From Brachycybe producta (taxonomy: Eukaryota > Arthropoda > Diplopoda > Playtdesmida > Andrognathidae), in NCBI GenBank assembly GCA_036925085.1, contig JAUPFP010000001.1:13994354-14058353 (forward strand): 64,000 nt of DNA, given 5' to 3'. The notes under the pieces were generated by a model. It was not told the DNA's origin. It searched no databases and saw nothing but the letters and a program-made list of their open reading frames with translations. Numbering within the stretch: position 1 is the first letter of the stretch; the number at the start of each line of letters is the position of its first letter. The position numbers and the translations under genes are program-made. Below, piece by piece: positions 10,136 to 19,114 of the stretch.

Positions 10136-11050
10136 TCAAAACCGAAGAAACATTTCTTCGGCTGGAGTTTCAGCTCCGCCCCTCGTAAGTCTCAGGACGG
10201 TACTCAAGCGTTCGAGAAACTGCTCAAAGGTGCTCCCAAAAACGATAATATCGTCTAGGTACACCAAGCAGCTCTCCCACTTGTGTCCCGCCAACAAGAG
10301 GTCTAACGCTCTTTGCATAGTGGCAGGAGCATTGCAGAGTCCGAAAGGCATTTTTCGGAACTCAAATAGACTTTGAGAGCAAATGAATGCTGTCTTCTCC
10401 ATGTCTTGCTCTGCCATCCTGACCTGCCAGTAACCACTAGCAAGGTCTAGGGTTGCGAAATACTTCACCCCAGCAAGTGAATCGAGGGCATCATCGATGC
10501 GAGGTAACGGGTACTGATCCGCCTTAGTTTGGGCATTCAGTCGCCGATAGTCCACACAAAAACGAAAGCCACCATCCTTCTTGCGAACAAGCAAGATAGG
10601 GCTCGCGTAGGGACTATGCAAAGGTTGGATTACCCCTGCATCCCACATCTTCGCTACCTCTTCTCTCTCGATTGCACGAGCCGCCGGAGCGGTTCTTCGC
10701 AAACCTTCACGCACAGGAGGTAGCCCACCGGTATCAATAGTGTGCTCGACGAGCGGGGTTTCCCCCAGCTCTGTATAATCGAACGCAAAATGATCACGGC
10801 GTTCTAGCAGGAACTCCCGAAGCTGTGCCGCCTCATCAGGCTTCAGACTAGGTCCGATTTTAAGGCACTCTTCGAGAGTGGGCTTGACTTCCGCATTGAG
10901 GATCCGGCGACCTTTCTTGGTTGCCCCTCTCAACTTAGGCGGAAGCCCCCCTGGTCGACCATCTCCATGAGTGGGGTCTCCCCCTCTCAACTTAGATGGA
11001 ACGTCCAGTCCCACCACTAGGGCTGCCTCCACAGCTTGAGCTGTCGCCAC
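10136..11050 (-). pseudogene. Reverse transcriptase of E1
   Basis: Frame of 304 codons in the same frame as the protease and separated from it by one stop (TAG near 11,066), where E2 has a leucine codon. RT motifs: a LVRKKDGGFRFCVDYRRLN block, PLPRIDDALD, ATLDLASGYWQV (first catalytic Asp), FRKMPFGLCNAPATMQR and the catalytic YLDDIIVFG near 10,250. The frame closes after STVLRLTRGG, and pol resumes in another frame. Synthesises cDNA from the element's RNA in the particle. Confidence 0.9.
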
Positions 11051-11065
11051 ACCCTCCCCTGTCTC

Positions 11066-12331
11066 CTAGGCAATGGGTACATCGGCGACGTTCTCAAGCC
11101 AAATGTCGTAAGAGCCTTCCTCTGTGGCTTCGGCAATTCCTGCCACTGCCAACAGACCACGACCACCTAAGGCTTTATGATGGGGCTCAACGAGAAGCAG
11201 CTGTCCAGGGCCAGCATGCTCTATCAAGCTCACGGAAACTACCTTCCGCTCATGAGCTGATAACCATACGTTCTGCAACAGTCGCAGGGAACAAACTTCC
11301 CCGCTCCTAATTGGAGAACTGGTCTCGGCAAGCGTAGGTGACACAATGTCAACCCACCCATCCACCTTTTCAGGCTCTGCAGGCATACCTTCCGGGAACC
11401 CGAAAGGAGGAAGTAGCACCGGCTCCACAGAATCGTGAAGCCTCGCCAACGCCTCCAATACGGAGCTCGGAAGTTGTACCGAAGTACCCTGCGCAGCCTG
11501 GACGGCCAGTGCGGCATGAAGAGCATCTGGATGTGCATTCCAGATGTCTTCCCGGAAATATACTTTCCGGCTCACGACGTTCAACATTAACCCAAACCGG
11601 GAAGCCAGGTCAACACCTATCACGGCTTCCCCTTCACCCTCAATGAGGAGAAGATGGGTATGTATGGAACGCCCGTGGATTGACATGTCCACGTACATGA
11701 CTCCTTCTATCTGGATGGAGTACCCGCTCATGCCCGTCAGGAATGAGGGGAGGCTAACCTCCTGCACCGGTAACTCCATCTCCCGTGCCACCGACATGCT
11801 CATTACCGATACTTCGGCACCGGTGTCGACGATCGACTCAACCAGCCGACCATCCATCGACACCAGAACACGCGGTGCCACATGCAAGTAAGCACGGCTC
11901 TGTAACTCAGGAATGGGCAACCGTCGTTGCCCGACATTACTTCTCTGAGCCTCATCCGTCCTTCCGTCCCCAGGGGACAGTCGTACCGGATGCTCAGGGG
12001 CCTGGCTTCCAGTCTCCACACCAGGAGACCCACCAGGCCTGGGCGACAGCATGGGCGCACCAACGCTCGAAGCCCTCGTAATGCCCGTACCGTTCGGACC
12101 TTCCTCCCCCTCATCAGGGAAGAAAGGTGCCACCCAGCTCTCCAGCCGGGCAAGCGCAGCTTCCAGTGTGGGGCTTGGCTCCTGAAATACCCACTGGGTA
12201 ATTTCTGGGTCCGCAGACCTAGCCAGAGGCACCCCTGCGTCATGCAGGATACCCACATATCTGGAGACTGCCCGAAGGTACGCTCCTTCTTTACTTCGCC
12301 GGCTTTGCCGGGCACCTGAGTTTTGTAGCAT
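11066..12331 (-). CDS. Aspartic protease region of E1
   Basis: 421 codons. The catalytic motif IVDTGAEVSVMS is near 11,830-11,800, preceded by LVSMDGRLVES, the usual flap-to-active-site layout of retropepsins. GVDLASRFGLMLN lies in the C-terminal half of the protease fold. An extended region follows (LPPFGFPEG, VCSLRLLQNVWLSAHERKVVSVSLIEH, LLVEPH), conserved in E2, so protease and RT are joined by a long linker. It lies in a different frame from gag, so it probably depends on ribosomal frameshifting near 12,340. The TAG at its end looks like a mutation. Confidence 0.85.
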   Translation of the reverse strand: MLQNSGARQSRRSKEGAYLRAVSRYVGILHDAGVPLARSADPEITQWVFQEPSPTLEAALARLESWVAPFFPDEGEEGPNGTGITRASSVGAPMLSPRPGGSPGVETGSQAPEHPVRLSPGDGRTDEAQRSNVGQRRLPIPELQSRAYLHVAPRVLVSMDGRLVESIVDTGAEVSVMSMSVAREMELPVQEVSLPSFLTGMSGYSIQIEGVMYVDMSIHGRSIHTHLLLIEGEGEAVIGVDLASRFGLMLNVVSRKVYFREDIWNAHPDALHAALAVQAAQGTSVQLPSSVLEALARLHDSVEPVLLPPFGFPEGMPAEPEKVDGWVDIVSPTLAETSSPIRSGEVCSLRLLQNVWLSAHERKVVSVSLIEHAGPGQLLLVEPHHKALGGRGLLAVAGIAEATEEGSYDIWLENVADVPIA

Positions 12332-12348
12332 TACCGGTCGACTGCGGC

Positions 12349-14229
12349 TCAGTTCTGCAGGGACCGGCGCCGGTTTAACGAGGGCGGGCCCTCGTTTCTG
12401 GCAACAGGTAGATAGAACATCTGTCCATCAATGACGGTGGACAGATACTCCCGGCCCTGCAGTACCACGGGTGCTAGACCCGGCAGGTACTGCACCACTG
12501 GGCTTTCGCCCGGTGGTACTCGAGCAACCTGTCCGTGGGCAACAGCCCTCGGACAGTCCTTCCTAAGGTGACCCATTTGGTTACACCGAAAGCATGGACC
12601 TGGTTGCCTACGAGTAGGACCTCCACCTCCAGCCGTTTGGCTGGAACTTGACGGGGCTGCTGTGGACTTATTTCCACCCTGGCTCTGCCGCTTCGTCTTT
12701 CTTCCCTTCTGCCCGCCGGTCTTGGCAGTAGCTCCGTCCGATTTGGACGGTGCCGCTGCCTTCACACCCGAAGAGGTAGAAGTAGACGTAGCAGAGCTCT
12801 TGGGCTTTGCCACAGCACCAGAGACCTTGGCCGCAGCCTGGGTCCCTGGTACCGTCAAGGTACGGGCAGGTAACGCTCCCGCCGTAAGCATGTCGGCCTC
12901 GACCAACATTGCCTCGGTGGTAAAGTCCCTGACCGTCTCAGCTTTCGATCCCCAGAGAGGTCTCAGAATCTCCGGCTGCAGTTTCTTCTTATACCGGAGG
13001 AGTCGACAAGACTCGTCCTCACCAGGAGAAACTCGTTCTGCTAGCTCAACAAAGCGCCAGTAGAACGCCTGGAGTGATTCCGCAGGCCCTTGCTTCATGG
13101 CCTCGAAACGGTCGAAACAGGCCTGAGCCTGATTCTTCGTCCCAAAGCGGTGAAGCATAGCCTGCCTCAACTCCGGCCAGGTCAGGTTCGGCTTGAACTC
13201 CACCAAACAGGCGTAATGTTCCTCAGCCGGACCATCGAGCAGGTACGTAAAGAAACTGCACCTGGCCTCATCCGTCCAGCGCTGAGCCCGAGCTTTGGCT
13301 TCGAACTGCCGGAGGAAAGGCGTAATGTCCTCTCGTCCATCATACCGGATGAATGAGTGAACCGGGTTAAAAAACCCAAACGCCTGAATCTCCGACGGGA
13401 CAGCCGGTGCAGGCGTCCACGGCGCGGTACTTACCCGCCGTGGTGCCCTGCTCCGGTTCCCCGAAGTCTCAGCATCGGGTTCAGCATCCTCGGGTTCCAC
13501 CAAGTGGACCCGTGGTCGCTGAACGGACGGAGGAACTCCCCGACCGCCTCCCATAGGAGCGGTCCGAGTTCCTCCACCTGGAGGCACCCGCCTGGCCGGA
13601 GCCAGCGGCACCTCCCTACCTGCACCTTCCCGGTGCACGGGCGACGGTGTGAAATGGGGTTGCTCCCTAGGGAGCCTCCGTCCCTCTGGGGAAAGATGAC
13701 CCTGCAGTCGCAGTGCATCAATCCCCCTGGCAACCGACCGGAGCTGCTCCTCGGTCATCGACGCCAACCATGACGCCGTATCCACCGAGGATGGCTCCGG
13801 GGTCCCTCCCACCTCGCCCGATAAGGGACTACCTCCCCGTCCAACCGGACGGGAGGCGGTGGAGGTTAACAGGCCGGCCATAGGCCGTACGCCTGTCCCA
13901 GTTGGGGTGGGTAACCCTCCATCACCACCGTCTCCCGGTGCTCCACCGGAGGCAGTGTCACGACGGTGCGTCCGCACCGTCACAAAGCCTCCAGCCGGAG
14001 GCTGGTCCGTAGGTTCAACCTCTACGACACCTTCCTCCGTGGAGTCACCGGGTACGTTCCCGCCAACAGCACCACCAACAGGGTGCTGCCCCTCCGGCCG
14101 CCTTCCACGGCCGACGGTGCGGGAACGCAACTCCAATCCTTCCAACAAACTGCTTCCCCGACCAGACATCCGGAAAACAGGGTCTTGGCCGATTTCGTCC
14201 GTGCGAACACGGGCAAAACTGGCCACCAC
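12349..14229 (-). CDS. Gag of E1
   Basis: 626 codons. The N-terminal third is Gly/Pro/Arg-rich and probably disordered. The capsid-like retrotransposon gag domain is around residues 283-450 (FGFFNPVHSF, YDGREDITPFLRQFE, CSFFTYLLDGPAEEHY, FYWRFVELAERVSPGEDE). A basic linker follows, then one CCHC zinc knuckle (CFRCNQMGHLRKDC, near residue 545) that binds the RNA. The first ATG is used here; a second in-frame ATG 20 codons later (MSGRGSS) aligns better with the E2 start, so the true start is uncertain. Forms the virus-like particle in the cytoplasm. Intact frame. Confidence 0.9.
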   Translation of the reverse strand: MVASFARVRTDEIGQDPVFRMSGRGSSLLEGLELRSRTVGRGRRPEGQHPVGGAVGGNVPGDSTEEGVVEVEPTDQPPAGGFVTVRTHRRDTASGGAPGDGGDGGLPTPTGTGVRPMAGLLTSTASRPVGRGGSPLSGEVGGTPEPSSVDTASWLASMTEEQLRSVARGIDALRLQGHLSPEGRRLPREQPHFTPSPVHREGAGREVPLAPARRVPPGGGTRTAPMGGGRGVPPSVQRPRVHLVEPEDAEPDAETSGNRSRAPRRVSTAPWTPAPAVPSEIQAFGFFNPVHSFIRYDGREDITPFLRQFEAKARAQRWTDEARCSFFTYLLDGPAEEHYACLVEFKPNLTWPELRQAMLHRFGTKNQAQACFDRFEAMKQGPAESLQAFYWRFVELAERVSPGEDESCRLLRYKKKLQPEILRPLWGSKAETVRDFTTEAMLVEADMLTAGALPARTLTVPGTQAAAKVSGAVAKPKSSATSTSTSSGVKAAAPSKSDGATAKTGGQKGRKTKRQSQGGNKSTAAPSSSSQTAGGGGPTRRQPGPCFRCNQMGHLRKDCPRAVAHGQVARVPPGESPVVQYLPGLAPVVLQGREYLSTVIDGQMFYLPVARNEGPPSLNRRRSLQN

Positions 14230-14239
14230 TTGTTGAAAG

Positions 14240-15073
14240 GAACTCTACCGTAAAATACGGTGAATTTACGGACAAAAGTCCGCCAAACACCGACAATTAA
14301 CGGGAGAACCGTAACCTACCGTAGTGTCACGGACAAAAGTCTGTGTCCCACGGTGGGATTTACGGTGGAGCTCCTTATTACCGTTTTCGACCGGTGATAT
14401 ACGGACAACCGTCCGTTATTCACCGTCTAGTCGCGGTAAAAAGCTCTTTCACCGTCCTAGAACGGAGATACACGGACAACGGTCCGTAATCTCCCGTCCA
14501 CCAACGGTGAAACTGACTTCTTACCGTGTTCGAACGGTGATTCACGGACAAAAGTCCGCAATCCACCGTCTACTTACGGTAAACCTTGACCGTAACCCGG
14601 TTTTACCACGGTATCACGGACAAATGTCCGTGTCCCACGGTATCACCGGTAAACCTGGTCGTAGACGGGTTTCCGCCGCAGTTCCACGGACAAAAGTCCG
14701 TGCCCTACGGTGTACTACCTGTCTACCGGACAAGCTACGGTAAAGTTACCTTTTCACCGGGTTCTACCGGTCCTGCACGGTAAATCACCGTGCTACCGGT
14801 ATACTGACGGTGAAAATGACCGTTATCCCGCGTTCGGACGGTCCTGCACGGTCAACCACCGTGCCCACCGTCCTACTTACGGATAACCTAGGGCTTTCCC
14901 CGGTGACCACCGCGGTATCACGGACGACCGTCCGTGTCCCACGGTCCTTCACCGGACTACTACGCCCTAAGCCGCGATCGGCCGTAGTTCCGTGGACAAA
15001 TGTCCACGCTCTACCGGCACCTCACGACTCCGGTCTTACCGACCGCACAAGAGAGGCTGGTGGTAGCGCTACC
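14240..15073 (-). repeat. Leader hairpin array of E1
   Basis: The 0.83-kb untranslated leader between PBS and gag is packed with short palindromes of the form CACGGAC-N4-GTCCGTG, for example at 14,329, 14,399, 14,472, 14,542, 14,615, 14,684, 14,917 and 14,987. They sit mostly 68-74 bp apart, and smaller ACCGT/ACGGT pairs lie between them. Each would fold as a GC-rich hairpin in the RNA. The equivalent leader of E2 shows the same layout, so it is a shared trait rather than chance. Possible roles are packaging, dimerisation or internal translation initiation. Confidence 0.75.
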
Positions 15074-15087
15074 CGGCGCCTCCACCA
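15074..15087 (-). promoter_or_regulatory. Primer binding site of E1
   Basis: TGGTGGAGGCGCCG on the minus strand, 2 bp (AT) after the LTR end TTACA. It begins with TGG, complementary to the CCA tail of a tRNA. E2 has the same core at 18,487. The tRNA implied would have a 3' end GGCGCCTCCACCA; I cannot assign its amino acid with confidence. Confidence 0.75.
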
Positions 15088-15089
15088 AT

Positions 15090-15932
15090 TGTAACGACCC
15101 GACTTGGTTGCTACAATGACCTACGGCAAATTTCTTTAACTTACCGCCGTTGACCCTCCTTGGGACGGGTCGAAGCGCTGGCCAGCCCTCCTCTTGCACC
15201 CGTCCGTGCCACGGGTAGCGCCGATCGGAGGATCCTCCCCGCCACAAGTCGACGGACGATTGACCGCCGAACAAGACGAGGAATCCACAGTAAATCCCCG
15301 ATGGATCTTACCGTGGAACCGCGCGCGAAGCACCGGCCGACATGCCGAAACACATGACGGAATAGGACGGTGATGATGACGGCGTTTCCCCACCGAAACC
15401 CCCCACCCTCCTCGCGGTAACTTCCCCACAATGTATTATTAAAGAATATAATAATAATGGACACGGACACAGTGGTTGGAGAGAGTGAAAATAACAAGAT
15501 ATAATTTATTCACAAGGAATATATAAAAACACTCACTGTAATCAGGCAATATCTGCTGGTAAATTCTACCAGCAGAGAGCCAAAACAACTGATGCAATTG
15601 ATGAATAAAAGGTGAAACTCCTGGCTAATCCCAGCCAGGAGGAGAGGTTGTTGCCCTCCTTACAAGCAGCAAACAAAGAGATGAATGGTGGCCATCTTGG
15701 CCACCTGTTGAATGATGAGCATACACACATCCACCAACAAGGGTTCACTTTCCACTGTCCAGTATACAATGGCCACCGCCATTATATACACCCCCAGGCT
15801 GCTCCACCTGGGGGAGGACAGGGACCCTTGCTGGCCATTCTGTCGTCTGCCTGGCAATGAATTTAGCAAGTGCCTAGCAGACGACATGGGATTTAGTTCT
15901 GCACCAAAAATGAGCAGAAATGGGTCGTCACA
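15090..15932 (-). repeat. 5' LTR of E1 (type I)
   Basis: 843 bp, TGTGACGACCC...TCGTTACA on the minus strand, matching 2,873-3,685 with small indels. It contains the donor-like GTAAGT at 15,144-15,139, 49 nt from the LTR 3' end. The direct repeat pair bounds the E1 coding region and defines its size. Confidence 0.92.
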
Positions 15933-15933
15933 C

Positions 15934-16221
15934 AGGAAATAGTAGAAAGGCTAGACAATTGGAAATAGTAGGAAGGCTAGACAATTGGAAATAGTAGGAA
16001 GGCTAGACAATTGGAAATAGTAGAAAGGCTAGACAATTGGACATAGTAGGAAGGCTAGACAATTGGACATAGTAGGAAGGCTAGACAATTGGAAATAGTA
16101 GGAAGGCTAGACAATTGGAAATAGTAGGAAGGCTAGACAATTGGAAATAGTAGGAAGGCTAGACAATTGGCAATAGTAGGAGGCTAGACAATTGGAAATA
16201 GTAGGAAGGCTAGACAATTGG
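15934..16221 (+). repeat. 26-bp minisatellite, about 11 copies
   Basis: Head-to-tail units containing AGGAAGGCTAGACAATTG, period 26 bp, with a few substitutions (GAAAT/GACAT/GCAAT at the unit start). The core CTAGACAATT recurs at 15,951, 15,977, 16,003 and onward to 16,210. The period is not a multiple of three and units carry TAG triplets, so it is not coding. It lies exactly between the E1 5' LTR and the gag region of E3. Confidence 0.9.
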
Positions 16222-16245
16222 TGAAAGGAGTTTCAGATAGTATTA

Positions 16246-17180
16246 TTTAAGTCTAAATGTAGAGGTCCGGCAGCAGAATTCTTCCGAGATCATCCTGCAG
16301 TAAGGCAGATAACAGATATTAAAGAGTTGAAAGAGTTAATAATTCAAAGGTTTGAACCCATAGAACCAAAGCTGGTATCCATGCAAAAGTTCTTGGAAGA
16401 GAAACAAAGTACTTCAGAGACAGCAATTGAGTACATTTCACGAGTAAAGACTACAGGTATAGCATTTACAGGAGAAAATCCCACAGAAGATGAAGTAACA
16501 ATGAGGGACGAGATCATACAGAATCAGATTATCAAAGGGTTGCGCATCCTAAAATCAAGTGATTTGTTTTATCAAGAAATCCATTTGATTTAGAAGAAAC
16601 AATTAAGATAATATTAGCCGAAGGAGAAAAAGAGAAGTTAGTAAATGCTAAGTATGGATTAAATGCAAAACAGGAAGAAGAAGTAACAGTGATAAAGAAA
16701 ATGGAGGAAAGAATAGCTAAGGTTGAATCAGAGAATACAAGAGAAATAGCAGCCTTAGAAAACAAGTATAAACAAGAGATGAAGAAATTATCAGAGGATA
16801 AGAGAAAGAGGTTTACAAAAGGAAGATAGAGAAGGTGTATGTTTTATATGTCATAAGGGAGGACACTTTGCAAAAAAACTGTTGGAGTCAGAGTAGAAAC
16901 CTTCCACAACAACAAAATGGTAAAATAATGCAAAGAAATAGCTGGATGAGAAATCCAGGACACATATCTACACAAGAATTACAAACACCTAGGGTAGAGA
17001 TGGGTCAAAGAAATAATGTGACAGGAGCTAATTATAATATGAATAAATGTTATAGATGTGGTAAGCCAGGCCATTTCGCAAGAGGATGTCAGGAGATAAT
17101 AGATACACGTGCAAATAGAAATATCTCTTATATCACATGTTATAGATGTAACAGAACACAACATTATGCAAGAGTGTAAA
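16246..17180 (+). pseudogene. Gag with three zinc knuckles, E3
   Basis: Gag-like helices (ELKELIIQRFEP, KFLEEKQSTSETAIEYISRV) end near 16,590, followed after a frame shift by a charged coiled-coil-like segment (EERIAKVESENTREI). Three CCHC knuckles follow: CFICHKGGHFAKNC (16,845), CYRCGKPGHFARGC (17,050) and CYRCNRTQHYAR (17,140, last Cys in another frame). Several knuckles are usual in AT-rich animal gypsy Gag proteins. Frame shifts near 16,575 and 16,825 break it. Confidence 0.8.
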
Positions 17181-17189
17181 CAGGAATAT

Positions 17190-17685
17190 GTACAACCAAA
17201 CCAGAAAATAGGGGTTAGGAGACAGGTTCAGGAAAAAGAATTTCGAAGAATTATACTCGTCATCGTCTTCTTAGCACAGTCGGGAAATAACTTTCTGAAA
17301 ATGTTATACGACACAGGAGCTGGTACATCTGTGATTTGCAGAAATACTTTTGAGAAAATAAAAGAACAGAATCCCAGATGTGTAAAGTATGTACAAACAG
17401 GTAGACAGGTCGAAATTACCGCAGCTAATGGTCAACCATTTCCAACAATAGGATTATACGAAACACCTATCAGGATAACTGCCAATAAAGCTAAAAAATA
17501 CAGGTACATGTAAGCCAAAAAAACCTACCTGAAAAGTATCAAATCAAATGCGGGATAACTTAATAAAAGGGTTAGAACTCGAATACGATCCCAGCAAAGA
17601 TGTGATAGTGTATGGAAATAAAAAGATTAAGACAATTAGAGGAGAGAGAAATTGAAACGATCCCATTAAGAGCAATTCTGGCTCG
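17190..17685 (+). pseudogene. Aspartic protease of E3, truncated by E2
   Basis: LYDTGAGTSVICRNTF at about 17,305-17,350 is the retropepsin active site, followed by the expected strands (ITAANGQPFPTIGLY). The frame shifts near 17,510, then DPSKDVIVYGNKKI precedes the insertion of E2 at 17,686. Its catalytic Asp-Thr-Gly is intact. Confidence 0.8.
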
Positions 17686-18484
17686 TGTGGCAACCTGGTC
17701 TGCTCCAATTTTAATTTTGATGGAGCAGACGAATTTCCCTATGGTAATCTGCCTGACAGCTACAGTAGGCTGTTGGGACGGACGCCATTTTGGTGCCAGC
17801 AGACCTCTCACCATGAAGTCTATGGGTGAGAGGTCAGAAGTGACCTCTGTCCCCTCCAGGTGGAGTTGCCTGGAGGTTTCCTGTGGCCTAGTCAGCCACA
17901 GGATCTGGGCAGTTGGTTGTAGGCTGAGCTAAGGACTAGACCTGTGGGTGGAGGTCAGGGAGACCTCCACTGTCCAGCATCTGGACCTTCTTCTTTTGTG
18001 CCTTTGGCCTGTGGGCCTTTTGTTGTATATATTTATGGGGGCTTGGCTGGTAGAAGTTTACCAGCCAAGTTGTGTGAATATTATCACTGAAATCTTTTTC
18101 ATGAATCGTCGTAAGTGTCATTAAACACTTTTATTTAATCATCACTAGCGTGTGTCGTGTCATTTCTTGGGGAGTACCGCGAGGGGGGTGGGTTTCTGGT
18201 ATTGGGGAAACTCCACCGTCTTTTTCCGTCCTCTTTCGGCCGGAACTCGTGTCGGCTCGCGGTAGAACCGGTGTTCTACCGCGATATTCTCGGCGTGGCG
18301 GCGTGGTCTTTCGTCGTGTCCGTCGGGAGTGGCTCCGTGGAGCCGGCACAACACAGGAGCACCGTGTGGGAGACGGCTACGGGTACGGTCCCGTCCCCGT
18401 AAGGAGCCGGTTGTGCGGTAAGTTTAACGCCGTTTTTGGGGTTTTGCTTACTGGGGTATTGTGACGGTCCGGCGGGACGTTACA
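17686..18484 (+). repeat. 5' LTR of E2 (type II, TGTGGCAACC...GACGTTACA)
   Basis: Starts TGTGGCAACCTGG and ends GGGACGTTACA. A TATA-like TATATATTTAT is at 18,024 and ATTAAA at 18,120, consistent with promoter and polyadenylation sites. A donor-like GTAAGT is at 18,418-18,423. The block GGGGAGTACCGCGAGGGGGG near 18,170 resembles GGGGAAGTTACCGCGGGGAG of type I LTRs, so the 3' halves of both LTR types are related. Confidence 0.93.
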
Positions 18485-18486
18485 AT

Positions 18487-18500
18487 TGGTGGAGGCGCCA
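18487..18500 (+). promoter_or_regulatory. Primer binding site of E2
   Basis: TGGTGGAGGCGCCA, two bases after the LTR end. It has the same core as the PBS of E1, so both families use the same primer tRNA. Confidence 0.75.
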
Positions 18501-18519
18501 GGTACCTGTACCCCGCCTC

Positions 18520-19110
18520 TCGCACGGTGATTTACCGTGAATTCGACCGTTAAGTCGGTCGAATCACCGTGCGGTGCGAGTACGCCACTGGGCGCGGACT
18601 TTGGTCCGTGGGACAGCGGCGGAAACCACCGTTTCACCGTTAATTTACCGTTGTTTACCGTGGGGAGCGGACTCTGGTCCGTTGTACCGTGGTTAACGGT
18701 AAATTTACCGTCGGTTACCGTATTGGTACCGTCGAATTACCGTGGGGCACGGACTACGGTCCGTGGTACCGTGGTTTTCGGTGGTTTACGGTATTTTACC
18801 GCAAGTACACCGTGGTGTACGGACTGTTGTCCGTTGGTCCACGGTAGAAAGTGGTAAAAGGTCTTTTACCGTGAAGTACACCGTGAGAGACGGACTTTTG
18901 TCCGTTATACCGCGGTCGAAACCGGTGGAGTCAAACTCTGACCGTTCTTCACCGTGGGACACGGACTTTTGTCCGTGATACCGCGGTTTTGCACGGTCCC
19001 ATCCGTTCGTAACGGTATTTTACGAACTTCTGTCCGTGAGTTTACCGTTTTCGACGGTGGAAACCCGAGATCTGGTGGCTTTGTCCAGATTTTACCGTTC
19101 ATTTACGGTG
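18520..19110 (+). repeat. Leader hairpin array of E2
   Basis: Hairpins CGGAC-N4-GTCCG at about 18,596, 18,669, 18,749, 18,819, 18,891 and 18,961, mostly 70-80 bp apart, with a decayed one near 19,023. Loops differ (TTTG, TCTG, TACG, TGTT, TTTT) while the stems are kept, which fits selection on RNA folding. Many ACCGT/ACGGT pairs lie between. Ends just before the gag start. Confidence 0.75.
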
Positions 19111-19114
19111 AAAA

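Larger units (their letters stand above)
2873..15932 (-). mobile_element. E1: full-length Ty3/gypsy LTR retrotransposon, family B
   Basis: Two LTRs of 813 and 843 bp (2,873-3,685 and 15,090-15,932) bound 11.4 kb of coding DNA on the minus strand: gag, protease, RT, RNase H, integrase, then ORF3. The order RT-RNase H-integrase and the RT/integrase motifs place it in Ty3/gypsy (Metaviridae). A PBS lies 2 bp inside the 5' LTR and a purine tract (GGGAAGTTGAGAGGGT) directly upstream of the 3' LTR. Frame breaks in RT, integrase and ORF3 and a stop between protease and RT make it non-functional as written. No matching TSD is seen: the left flank is E0, the right flank a minisatellite. Confidence 0.93.

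Noticed and set aside
15934-16221. CRISPR array from the 26-bp repeats
   Set aside because: Units are head to tail without spacers, so it is a minisatellite.
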